This document shows, in pieces, positions 24,257 to 35,965 of a stretch of 64,000 nucleotides of DNA (positions within the stretch are counted from its first letter, which is position 1; each line of letters opens with the position of its first letter). The stretch is from NCBI GenBank assembly GCA_015179025.1, contig WHUX01000212.1, positions 1 through 64,000 on the forward strand, given 5' to 3'. This DNA comes from Terfezia claveryi (lineage: Eukaryota; Ascomycota; Pezizomycetes; Pezizales; Pezizaceae). A program made the position numbers and the translations under genes. The notes beneath the pieces were generated by a model. That model had not been told where the DNA came from. It ran no database searches and saw only the letters and a list, made by a program, of their open reading frames with translations.

Positions 24257-24787
24257 TGTCACAGCTGTCCTTTCCTAGCCAGGTTTGAGAGTCTGTCCGA
24301 CTCTCATTATTGTTGATTGATACCGTTGTTATCTCTGTTCCCGAGATAAGGGGTCTCGGGAACCTTATTCCTTCCGGTGGCCTTGGCCAGGAAGGAAGCC
24401 TGTATATATACCTTGCTCTCTCCGCCCTCTCGTTGGATCCCCATCCAACGTCTTGTATATCCAATACAGGGCCTTGCTTCTCTCCACGTTGGTGCATCTC
24501 CCTTGTACACCTTCTTGTCTCGCCTCGACTCTGCAGCCCTGCTGCCCACCTTGATACACGCGGCAACTGCTTCCGCGTGTCTCGTGTCCCCTGCCCTCTG
24601 CCCCTCTTGCCTCTTGCCCTTGCCTCCCGTTTCAGCCTTCCCCTAGTCACACACGTAGCGTTCCTACGTGTGTCTTACCCTAGCCTTTCCCCAGATCACA
24701 CACGTAGCGCTCCTACGTATGCGATTGCCCCTTGCCACTTCCCCGGCGTACCCCTTGGTCGCCTTGTTCCCCAGAGCCCTCGTTACA
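24257..24787 (+). repeat. 3' LTR of element N
   Basis: It is 531 bp, the same length as the 5' LTR, with about 16 differences by eye. It is followed by the GGTCC target duplication and then the resumed leader of copy B. Confidence 0.95.
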
Positions 24788-25239
24788 GGTCCCAGGAATA
24801 ATTGGTCTATACAACCAAGCATCACAATACTAAGACTTAAATCTCGCTGCCTCCACTGCAGCCATTTCCTTCAGAAAAGAATTATGTCCATTAAAACCTT
24901 CTTTAGGCCTAGACATCTCTACAAATACCTCTGCACCTCTAATGTTTACCTTAACACACCAATCAGAAAAAGTGACATTCTTGCCAGAAGAACTAGAACT
25001 AGTTTTTAGACCAGTAGACGAAGAAAAACCAGGACCTTAAGAAACATCAGGATCCTGACATCCAGCCTCACTAGCCGCGTAAGCCATCAAGCCAACAGAA
25101 CCATCAGTCGAATGGAAATTATGAGGATTATCAGCTACCACACCATTAGTACAGTAAGGTGCCAAAGAAGAAAAGTAACTTGATAATTGTATCACATAAC
25201 CAGCTACATTTGGTTGCAGACAGATGACGAAATCAGATA

Positions 25240-27010
25240 TTAATGGTGTCTGAACTTAGTAAGAAGACTAAAAGCTCAAGGTAGTTAACTATGTTACCAG
25301 AAGATATTAAGAAATTAGTAGAAGAAACTCTCAGAAAGACCAGATTTGTTGTTCCTGATCCAGAAGGGGAAATAAATCTGCCTATGAATATAGAAATAGG
25401 AGAACCAGGTAGAGCAGGAACCAAACTATATTTTAGTATGGCATTACCTCTCATACCAGATGAATTTTGGGATAGACATTTTCCAACAATTGAGGAGATT
25501 TTGAAATATACGTGCTCAATGGGACATGCCTAATAGTATCATCCTAAAGATACTCGACTTTTAATGGAAGCTATAGTAAAAGACTATTTATAGCTAACAC
25601 CTTACTCATTCTAAGAAAAGGACTTAGAAATAAATATATTTTTAAGTATAGAATTAAAGAAACCTGTTGTTCCACTTATAAGGAAACCGAATTGGGTAAT
25701 AAATAACTAGGAAGAAATCATGGCATTCATGAGCGGTACTCATCTAGATCAATTAGTATATACTGTAGAGGATTTTTTCAATCCTAGCAAAGAAATTCCA
25801 AGAGCGTTCCTAAGAACACTAAAAGATCAATTGAAAGGCAAAGGTCGAGCACCTGAGACACCAGAAAGAAGGACTAGGTCAGCCAAAGAACTAGATAATA
25901 AAGACCAACTACCAGAAGATATAGAATTACCAGAAGACAATAATGATCTAGATACAGAACTAGACCAGCAGAAGCAGGAAATACAAGGAGGAGGACGAGA
26001 CCCTAATGATAGCAAAGATGATAGCTCGGACTCTGATAAGGCATTGTCAGTTGTGAGTCAAACTGTTAAAAGAAAACTTAAACGAAGAAAATCAGTTGAA
26101 CACCAGCAATGGAAATCTATAACAGGAATGGTTACAACGAGTAACTATAAAGTAACTAATGCTTTACAAGGGGATAAGATTGATCTACCAGAAAAAATAA
26201 GAGGAGAAGACAAAAAATAGCAAGACTCATAATATTTTGACTTTTGGGCCACAGCAATGCAACATTGGTTTGTTATTAAAGAAATAGATTTCGAAGGTGA
26301 TTCAGCTTTGGAAATTGTTGGATTTAGAATAGAAGGAAGGGTACTCACTACTTATAATCAATTCCTAAGAGAGAAAGGAAAGAATGTAATATTCTTTAGA
26401 TTTATGCTACTACTAAAGGATTTTCTAATACCCTCGACTAGTAAGGACATTTTGTGGAAATGATGGGAGACAGCCATACTATACAAGGACAGATGTCATA
26501 TGGGAATTAAACAGTTCGCCAACTGGCTAACTGAAATGCAAATCAAATTAATTGATAAAGATGGTAAGCAAACAATATTGCAGGAAGTAAAAAGAAGAAA
26601 GTTTCTTAATCACCTGCTACCATATATGTCAGCTACATTAATTCCTTTAATTATAAAAGAATGGTTAAATGATCAGCTTGCACATCAAGTAGAGTCATAT
26701 GAAGCTTCAAAGAAAGATATTCCCCCACCACCCATACTAAATACATCACAATGACAATACTTTGGGAATGAAAATTGGAGTCATGGTCTACATAGGGACC
26801 AGAATCAATCACAAAAAACAGGATCTAATCCTAGCAGCAATTTCAATACCAAACCCAATACAGAAAAATGGAAGGACTCAGATTGGGACACTATTACAAA
26901 AAAATTGGATCAGAAGACAAAGATGCAATTAATTAGAGACAAGAAATGTCTATGGTGTTGGAACCCTAGACACTCCTATAAGGACTATAGGAAACGACAA
27001 AATAAGGTAC
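25240..27010 (+). pseudogene. gag: gag of copy B
   Basis: It reads as the G1 Gag seen in copy D, starting near 25240 (the MASEL start is altered to MVSEL). Stops include TAG 25288, TAATAG 25531-25536, TAG at 25591 and TGA at 26461; sister copies have CAA/CAG, TGG and other sense codons at most of these. The knuckle around 26949-26990 is damaged (the C-terminal Cys codon TGT is TAT). It is a heavily mutated, dead copy. Confidence 0.8.
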
Positions 27011-29772
27011 TTATGCATACAGCCACACAAGATTTAGCTATACCAATAGTCTATAAGGATAAAATCAACAAGGATAAAATCTAATAATAACCCTTATCAA
27101 GACAGGTACCAGATTTTAGCAAGGTATTCGTTAATGCTAACAAACACCATGCACTAGGTTTAATTGATCTCCAAATGAAAGGAGGAGACTTAATCAATTC
27201 TTAATTTGTATACTTATACAAAATACTGACTAGAAGTATCGAGAAGAAATCATTAAGTACTGCAATTAAAGGCTCCAAAGGAACAATAGATAAAGCTTAT
27301 ACTATCAAACTAGATTGGATAGGTTAGATAGAAGAATGAATGTTCTATGTAGCTCATTTGACTGAATAGGATATGATACTAGGAGAACCTGCTCTTAATA
27401 AAGTATAAGCAATAATTCCTGCCCATTAGGAACCAGTCACTATCCAACCAGAAAATATTCCTTGATTCCAGCTAAGTGTATGGAAGGGATCTAGAACCAT
27501 GGCGAATGGTATAAGATCAGCATATACCTAGGTCATCTGTAAATCTGTTATAGATTATAGTAAACCAGATAATTGGAAAAATGTTAGTGATGCAGAAGAT
27601 ACTAATTCAGAAAGAGAACTCATGACAGCTGTTTCTACAGTACAGAAACAATTTAACTCTATAACAGAGTTTTCCTTATTATTTCCTGAGACAATTCCAT
27701 AAGAATTACCACTACTAAGAAAGATTAATTACTCTATAAAACTAAAAGTAGGAGCTACTTAGATACCAAAATGGCAACTTTCAGGACATCGATTTAGACA
27801 ACAAATCCATAACAAATTAGTTGAAGAAGAAGTATCAAGTTACATATATAGAGTAGAAAATGATACAAATGGTATAGTCATATTTACTATTACTAAACAA
27901 GATAAACAGGAAGAAGCTAAACACAACAATGACTGTCGAGACTACAATTTAGCTGTCAAACCAGACCACACTCTATTGCCAGATATTAATGAAGCAATTG
28001 AACTAGTTACAGAGAATCCCATTTGGACTAAGCTCGACTTAGCTAACAGATTTGTTAATATCAGAATTAATAAAGAATCTAAGTAACTCTCTACCTTTTT
28101 ATGTCACCTGAGATATTTTGGAAGCAGAAATATACAACAAGGGGATTGTAATGCACCAGCTACCATGGTTCACATTATGCATAATATTTTTAAAGACATG
28201 GTCTATAAAAATTTAATTATCTATAATGATAATATTATTATATTCTCAAAAACGTATGAAGAATATATAGAATTATTGAAGAAAGTACTTTAACATCTAC
28301 AGGATGACAAATTCTATCTCAAAGAAAGAAAATACCAGTTCTTTACTCCTAGATTGGAAATCTTATGACATATTTTGATATCAGATAGATTACATGTAGA
28401 CTTAAAGAAAAGGACTACTATATTAACATTTCCAACTCCTACAAGAAAAAAGGATCTCAGAGGATTCCTTGGAATTGTTAATTATCTCAGTAGATTTATT
28501 CCTAACTCAGTGTCATATGCAAGCACCCTGTCAGAACTGCAAGGAAAAACAAAGAAATAGAAATAGACAAATACTTATAACGCAGCGTTTGAAAAGCTTA
28601 AGGAACTCATGAATCCCCTACATGTTTTAAAACTCTGGAATAATGGGTCTACTAAACCCAAATATTTAGTTTGTGATGCTAATGATATAGTACTAGAATC
28701 ATGGATTGGTCAAGGACCATTGATGCATATTAGACCATCATGCTTCCACTCTAGAAAATTTAATCCAGTACAACTCAATTATCCTATCTTTCAAAAGGAA
28801 TTATTAGTGATCATTGACACATTAAAATTTTTTGAAGCACAATTAAGAGGTTACAAGTTCACTATCCTTATTGACCACAAACCATTAGTAACCTTCCATA
28901 TCTAAATACCTGCAAGTCCAAAATTGAGGTGATGGCAAGATTACCTAATAGAATTTGATACAGACATACAGCATACTGCAGGAAAGCAAAATTTGATAGT
29001 AGATGCTCTATCAAGAAAGCATAAATACTTGGACACTCCCACCACTGAGGATGATTATATTTCCAATAATATCAATCCTCCTAACTATACCTACAACTGC
29101 AATATCTCTACCAATGCTCTAAAAACCTTCCATTTACTAGAAACCTCCACTCAGAACAATATGGTTTCTCACGGAGCTATCAATTTCAAGCATGTCAACT
29201 GTAACTTCAACAAATGTCATGGAAGAGCTAAAGAACTTGGACATCATATCTTCTATCTATACTTCGAGGGCATTCTAGACAAAGAAGGTGAATATGATAT
29301 GATGAAGGAAGAAAAGTCCTCATATGATAAGACTCTATCCACCATCCTAGAAAAGGTTTTTAGTGGGTATAATTGTATACCTAATATAAATAAGAATAAA
29401 CATTTAACAGTTCTTAGACTAAGATATAGACCTCTCTCTTCTGAAAATGCACAACAAAATATCCTCATTCCTGAAGAAGCAAACGAAATTGCGATTAACC
29501 TAGCTTATAGCAATTGGCAACAATATAAAAGGATGTATTAGTCCTTTTGTGGAGATTTCTACTGTCCAACTCATGGTAGTTCCCATGTCATAAATAACCA
29601 TATGTTCATCATTGAAATGTGTGCAATCTGCAACTACCATGGATATGGCAGTTTGAACTATGACCTTTCAGCCTCAGTTCTTAAGAAGGAGAAGTAATTC
29701 CATATGTTTCGTATTGTGCACCTTGTATCCACAAATGAGTCCCGAAAGGAACTAGCACTAGTACAACAAACA
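27011..29772 (+). pseudogene. pol: pol of copy B (PR-RT-RH and part of the zinc module), truncated
   Basis: The protease block ALGLIDLQ is near 27155. The RT catalytic region at about 28232-28243 reads Y-N-D instead of YIDD after small changes. RNase H blocks YLVCDANDI and QKELLVIIDTLKFFE are legible (28660-28840), and SRKHKYLDTPTTEDD follows near 29014. The module's cluster NKCHGRAKELGHH is at about 29212-29250. Reading ends at 29772, where the next LTR starts, so integrase is missing. Stops are dense throughout. Confidence 0.8.
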
Positions 29773-30450
29773 TGTAATGGAGAACGTTGTTTCCTTGCTT
29801 ATATAATTGATTATATAATTTTGTATTTCCTATATTACTACTAGGTTATGTAACTAAGCTCTCGGTTGAAGGACTAGCCTTCTACCACCTCCTATTGCTT
29901 TATAAGTGTCCATAGCACGCGGAATTTGCCATGGGAAGTTCCATGGCACTTGCCATATGAAGACACCCTCATTATGGCTGCGTGATCTCTGTTTAAGGCG
30001 TGTGACTCATTACTATGGCCACATGACTATCGTTTAAGGCGTGTGATTCATTACTATGGCCACATGACCCCTTTTGTACAGCGCACCACCTTCTGGTGTG
30101 CCACCCTTTATTGTATTTATTTCCTTAGTTATCAGATCTCAGAGGAATTTAAATAGGCCACTGGATTCCCTCTGGAATCCACAGAAAGAGAAGAAGCAAC
30201 CAAGCAAGCATACAGAGCAAGCAAGCCTATATTCCGATTAGATTAAGATCATATAGCTTAAATAGCACAAATCATATAAGATAGATTACACCAGTTAATT
30301 ACTGTTCCCTTCGGGAACGTACCACATAGTAATCTCCCTACCCTTCTGAGGTCTTACCTCAGCAGAACCGAAATACACAAACGTCCATGCCTATGGATAT
30401 AGATTGTATAAACGGTACTGAATGAATACTGTCTAGTACCATTCATTACA
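29773..30450 (+). repeat. G1 LTR shared between copies B and C (678 bp)
   Basis: It runs from TGTAATGGAGAACG to CATTACA and has two 41-bp units. It interrupts the zinc module of B and is directly followed by the leader of C. Confidence 0.9.
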
Positions 30451-31264
30451 TTTTTTTTAACTTACTTACCTAATCTTTACTCTTAAATCCAAGACCTGAT
30501 CAATCTTCGGATACCTTTATTACCCTCACGCAAGTGTATACAATTTGACACCTAAGTGCACATATGAAATCGATATTGTTATTCAACTAGCTAGCCAACA
30601 AAAAATCCAACAAACGAGACATCAGACTCTCAACTGCAGTACATCAACAAAAGACTTAGAAGCAAGCTAAGCAGAGCTCTAACGGGCAGTGGTATCCCAC
30701 ATTAAACAATCCCACCCTCGTTCACAACACTTTTCCCAATAAGATTGACAACTCATCTTGCACTTCTGGCAACCGCCATTACATCTGTACCTGTAAATCC
30801 AGTACACCATTGAAAAACCGGCCCCCCAGGTCCCAGGAATAATTGGTCTAAACAACTAAGCGTCACAATCCCAAGGCTCAAATCTCGCTGCCTCCACTGC
30901 AGCCATTTTCTCTAGAAAAGAATTACCTCTATCAGAACCTTCCTTAGGCCCAGACATCTCTACCAATACCTCTGCGCCCCCAACGTCTACCTCAACACAC
31001 CAATCAAGAAAAGTGACACTCTTGCCAGAAGAACTAGAACAAGATTCTAGACCAGTAGACGAAGAAAAACCAGGACCATAAGAAACATCAGGATCCTGAC
31101 ATCCAGCCTAACCAGCCTCGTGAGCCACCGAGCCAACAGAACCGTCAGTCAAATGGAGATCATAAGGATCATCAGCCACCATACCATCAGCACACAAAGG
31201 TGCTAAAGAAGAAAAGTAACTCGATGATCGTATCGCATAACAAGCTGCATTTGGTTGCGGATAG

Positions 31265-33100
31265 ATGACGAACCCAGACATAATGGCATCTGAACTTAGT
31301 AAGAAGACTAAGAGGTCGAGACGGTTAACTATATTACCCGAAGATATTAAGAAATTAGTAGAAGAAACTTCCAGAAAGACCAGATTTATAGTTCCTAACA
31401 GAGAAGGGGAAATAAATCTGCCCATGGATATAGAAATAGGAGAACCAGGTAGAGCAGGAACTAAACTATATTTTAGTATGGTTCTACCTCTCGCACCAGA
31501 AGAATTTTGGGATAGACATTTTCCAACAATTGAGGAGATTTTGAAATACACTCACTCAATGGGACATGCCCAACAGTATCATCTTGATGATACTTGACTC
31601 TTAATGGAAGCCGTAGTAAAACACTATTTATGGCTAACACATTACCCATTCAAAGAAAAGGACTTAGAAATGAACGCATTTTTAAGTAAAGAATTAAAGA
31701 AACCTGTTGTTCCACTCTTAAGGAAACCGAATTGGGTAATACATAACTGGGAAGAAGTAATGGCATTCATGATGAGTAGCACTCATCTAGAAGAATCAGC
31801 ATATACCGCAGAGGATTTTTTCAATCCTAGCAAAGAACTTCCAGGAGCGTTCCTGAGAATACCAAAAGATCTATCAAAAGGCAAAGGTCGAGCACCTGAG
31901 ACACCAGAAAGGAGGACTGGGTCAGCCAAAGAACCAGAACATAAAGACCAACCACCAGAAGATATAGAATTACCAGAAGACAATGATGATCTAGATGCAG
32001 GACTAGACCAACAGAAGCAGAAAACACAAGGAGAAGGACAAGACCCCAATGATAGTGGAAATGATAGCTCGGACTCTGATAAGGCATCGTCAGTTGCAAG
32101 TCAAACTCTTAAAAGAAAACCCAAACGAGGAAAATCAGTTGAACACCAGCAATGGGAATCTACAACAGGAATAGTTACAACAGGTAACCATAAAGCAACG
32201 AATGCTTTAAAAGGAATAAAGATTGATATGCCAGAAAAATTAAGAGGAGAAGACAAAAAATGGTAAGACTTATAGTATTTTGACTCTTGTGCTACAGCAA
32301 TGCAATGTTGGTTTATTCTCAAAAGAATAGATTTAGAAGGCACTGCAGCTTTGGAAATTGTTAGATTCAGAATGGAAGAAGCGCACTCACTACTTATAAT
32401 CAGTTTCTATAAGAAAAAGGAAAGAATACGACATTTTTGGTTTCATACTAGAGCTAAGGGATTTTCTGATACCCTCTACTAGTAAGGACATTTTGTGGAA
32501 ACGATGGGAGACAGCCACACCATACAAGGACGGACGTCACATAGGAATCAAACAGTTTGCCAACTGGTTACTGAAATGCAAATCAAATTGATTGACAAGG
32601 TTAGCAAACAATCAATATCGCAGGAAGTAAAAAGAAGAAAGTTTCTTAATCACCTGCTGCCATATATGTCAGCTACATTAATTCCTATAATCAAAGAAGA
32701 ATGGTCATATGATTAGCTCGTACATAAAGCGGAGTCATATGAAGCTTCCCAGAAGGATATTGCCCCACTATCCACAACAAATACATCCTGACGACAACAC
32801 CCTCGGAATGAAAATCGAAGTCACGGTCCACGTAGGGACCAGAATCAATGACAAAAAACAGGATTTAATCCTAGTAGCAATCCCAACACCAAACCCAACA
32901 CAGAAAATCAGAAGGACTCAGATTAGGACACCATCATAAAAAAATTGGATCAGAAGACGAATATGCAATTAATTAGAGACAAGAAATATCTATGGTGTTG
33001 GAATCCTGGACACTCCTATAAGGACTGTAGGAAACGAAAAAATAAAGTACCTATGCGTACAGCCGCACAAGATTTAGCTATGCCGATAGCCACCAAGGAT
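31265..33100 (+). pseudogene. gag: gag of copy C
   Basis: It starts at ATG 31265 (MTNPDIMASELSKK) or 31281 (MASEL). The Gag reads well to about 32266 with an early TGA at 31595. A one-base shift in the segment near 32380 and the stop TAA 32266-32268 follow. The acidic linker is at 31960-32080. The nucleocapsid knuckle lies at 32987-33028 with its first Cys changed (KKYLWCWNPGHSYKDC). Confidence 0.82.
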
Positions 33101-35675
33101 AAAAACAACAAGGATAAAATCAAGGAACGACCCTTGTCAAGACAGGTACCAGATTTTAGCAAAGTATTCGTTAAAGCTAACGAACACCCCGCACTAGCTT
33201 TAATTGATCTCCAAATGAAGGGAGGAGACTTAATCAATTCTCAATTTGTACACCTATACAAAATACCAACTAGAAGTATCGAAAGAAATCATTAAGTACT
33301 GCAATTAAAGGCTCAAAGGAACGATAGACAAAGCTTGTACTATCAAACTTGATTGGATAGGTTATGTAAAGAACGAACGTTCTATGTAGCTCATTTGACT
33401 GGATGGGACATGATACTAGTAGAACCTGCTCTCAGCAAAGTGCGAGCAATAATTCCTGCCCATCAGGAACCAGTTACTATCCAACCAGAAAACATTCCAC
33501 GATTCCAGCTAAGTGTATGGAAAGGATCTAGAACTATAGCGAATAGTATAAGATCAACATATACTCAGGTCAGCTGCGAATCAGTTACAGATTATAGTGA
33601 ACCAGATAATTGGGAAAATATTAGTGACACGGAAGAAACTAATTCAGAAAAAGAACTCGTGATAGCTGTTTCTACGGTACAGAAACAATTCAACCCTGTA
33701 ACGGAGTTTCCCTTATTATTTCCCAAGACAATTCCATGGGAATTGCCTCCACTAAGAAAAATTAATCACTCTATCAAACCAAAAGCAGGAGCTACTTGGA
33801 TACCAAAATGGTGACCCTCAGGACATCGATTTAGACAACAAATCCATGACAAATTAGTCGAAGAAGAAGCATCAGGTCGCATATATAGAGTAGAAAATGA
33901 CATAAATGCTGTAGTCATGTTACTATCCCTAAACGAGATAAACCGGAAGAAGCCAGACATGTCAATGACTGTCGAGACCGCAATTTAGCCGTCGAACCGG
34001 ACCACATCCCATTGCCAGATATTAATAAGAAATTGAACTAGAAGTGAAAATCCCATTTGGACTAAGCTTGATTTAGCCGACGGATTTTTTAATATTAGGA
34101 ACAATAAAGAATCTGTGCAATACTCTACCTTTTTATGTCACATGGGATATTTCATAAGTAGAGTTATGCAACAAGGGGATCGTAACGCACCAGCTACCAT
34201 AGGTTCGCGTTATGCATGAAATTTTTAAGGACATGGTCTATAAAAATTTAATCATCTATATTGATGATATTATTATATTCTCTAAAACGTATGAAGAACA
34301 TGTAGAATTATTGAAGAAAGTACTTCAACGTCTACAGGATGAGAAATTCTATCTCAAAGAAAGCAAAGCCAGTTCTTTACTCCAAGATTGGAAATCTTAG
34401 GACACGTTTTGACATCAGATGGATTACATGTTGACCCAAAGAAGAGGACTACTATATTAACATTTCCAACTCCTACAAGAAAAAAGGATCTTAGAGGATT
34501 CCTTGGAATTGTTAATTATCTTAGCAGATTTATTCCAGACTTGGCATCGTGTGCAAGCACCCTGTCAGAACTGCAAGGAGAAACAAAGAAATGGGAATGG
34601 ACAGATACTCATAATGCAGCGTTTGAAAAACTCAAGGAACTCGTGAATTCCCCACATGTTTTAAAACCCTGGAATAATGAATCTACTGAACCCAAATATT
34701 TAGTCTTTGATGCTAGTGATATAGGACTAGGATCTTGGATAGGTCAAGGACCGTTGATGTACATCAGACCATCATGCTTCTACTCTAGAAAATTTAATCC
34801 AGTACAACTCAATTATCCTACCTTTCAAAAGGAATTATTAGCGATTATTGACTCATTATAATTTTTTGAAGCCAATTAAGAGGTCACAAGTTCACTATCC
34901 TTACAGACCACAAACTGTTAGTAACCTTCCATACTCAAACACCTGTAAGTCAAAAATTGAGGCGATGGCAAGATTACCTAATGGAATTTGATACAGACAT
35001 ACAGCATACCGCAGGAAAGGAAAATATGATAGCAGACACTCTATCAAGAAAGCATAAATACTTGGATACTCCCACCACCGAGGACGATTATATCTCCAAC
35101 AGCATCGATCCTCCTAACCATACCTACAACCGCAACATCTCTACCAATGCTTTAAGAACTTTCCACTCACTAGAAACCTCTACTCAGAACAATATGGTTT
35201 CTTATGGAGCTATCAATTTCATGCATGTCGACTGCGACTTCAACAAATGTCATGGAAGAGCCGAAGAACTTGGACACCATATCTTCTGTCCATACTTTGA
35301 GAGCATCCATGACGAAGAAAGCGAATATGACATGATGAAAGAAGAAGAGTCCTCAGAAGACGAGACTCTATCCAGTATACCAGAAGAAGTTTTCAGCGGG
35401 TATGATCGTGTACCCAATATAAACAAGAACAAACCCTTAACAGTTTTTGGACTAAGATATAGGCCTCCATCTTCTGAAAACGCACAACAAAATACCCTCG
35501 CTCCTGAAGAAGTGAAAGAAATTGCTATCGACCTGGCTCATAGCAATTGGCAACAACACAAAAGGATGCACTGGTCCTTTTGCGGTGACTTTTACTGTCC
35601 AGTTCATGGCAGCTCTCACCCCATGAACAACCGCATGTTCACCATCGAAACATATGCAATCTGCAACCACCACGG
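33101..35675 (+). pseudogene. pol: pol of copy C, left half (PR-RT-RH and start of zinc module)
   Basis: The protease ALALIDLQMKGGDLINSQFV (33190-33249) is well preserved. RT YIDD is at about 34258-34269. RNase H YLVFDASDIG is near 34696. The module reads as one open frame from 34957 to 35675, including the NKCHGRAEELGHH cluster. Frameshifts occur near 33290, 33920, 34370 and 34870, and there are few RIP-type stops. The knuckle CAICNHHGH has lost its first Cys to Tyr (TGT to TAT) just before the insertion at 35676. Confidence 0.82.
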
Positions 35676-35965
35676 ACATCAGCAAAGAATATTTGGCGCC
35701 CTGGCGCCCTGCAGTGGCGCCCTGACGCCAGCGGTCTAGTAGCGGCCGCTGTGGCTCCAGCGGCGCCCTGGGCGCCCGGGCGCCATTCTAGCGATCGGCC
35801 GGTCATATTTTCAGTGCATTTCGGTCGGAAATATGGCGCCCGGTGGCTCCTAGTGGCGCCAGGGCGCCAGCGATCCGGTTTGGTGCCTTTGAGATTGACA
35901 GCTTGCCTTTAGGGGCGCCAGTGGCGCCAGAGGCACAAGGGGCAACCAAGATTCTTTGCTGATGT
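35676..35965. mobile_element. GC-rich MITE-like insert with 15-bp terminal inverted repeats
   Basis: ACATCAGCAAAGAAT (35676-35690) is mirrored perfectly by ATTCTTTGCTGATGT (35951-35965). Between them about eleven GGCGCC hexamers stand in a GC-rich body, in sharp contrast with the AT-rich host element. It is non-coding. The outer ACAT/ATGT bases may belong to the host sequence, in which case the core is CAGCAAAGAAT at each end. Confidence 0.72.

Larger units (their letters stand above)
18460..24787 (+). mobile_element. Nested Ty3/gypsy chromovirus N
   Basis: Two 531-bp LTRs (18460-18990, 24257-24787) flank gag and pol, and the whole is bordered by the 5-bp duplication GGTCC (18455-18459 and 24788-24792). 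By eye the LTRs differ at about 16 positions, all but one of them transitions, most of them C/T or G/A in RIP-like contexts. The element is GC-richer than the surrounding copy B and has far fewer stops, so it inserted after B was mutated. PPT-like AAAGCGGGGATAG precedes the 3' LTR. Several frame breaks and three in-frame stops show it is now inactive. Confidence 0.95.
17413..29772 (+). mobile_element. Gypsy copy B, heavily RIP-mutated, 3' part missing, with element N nested in its leader
   Basis: The 5' LTR (17413-18078) is followed by the leader (18079-18459), which is interrupted by element N (18460-24787). It resumes at 24788 with gag, protease, RT and RNase H, and stops at 29772 inside the zinc-finger module, where the LTR of copy C begins. 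The integrase half of B is absent. TAG/TAA codons are far denser than in copies C (left half) or D. Confidence 0.85.
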
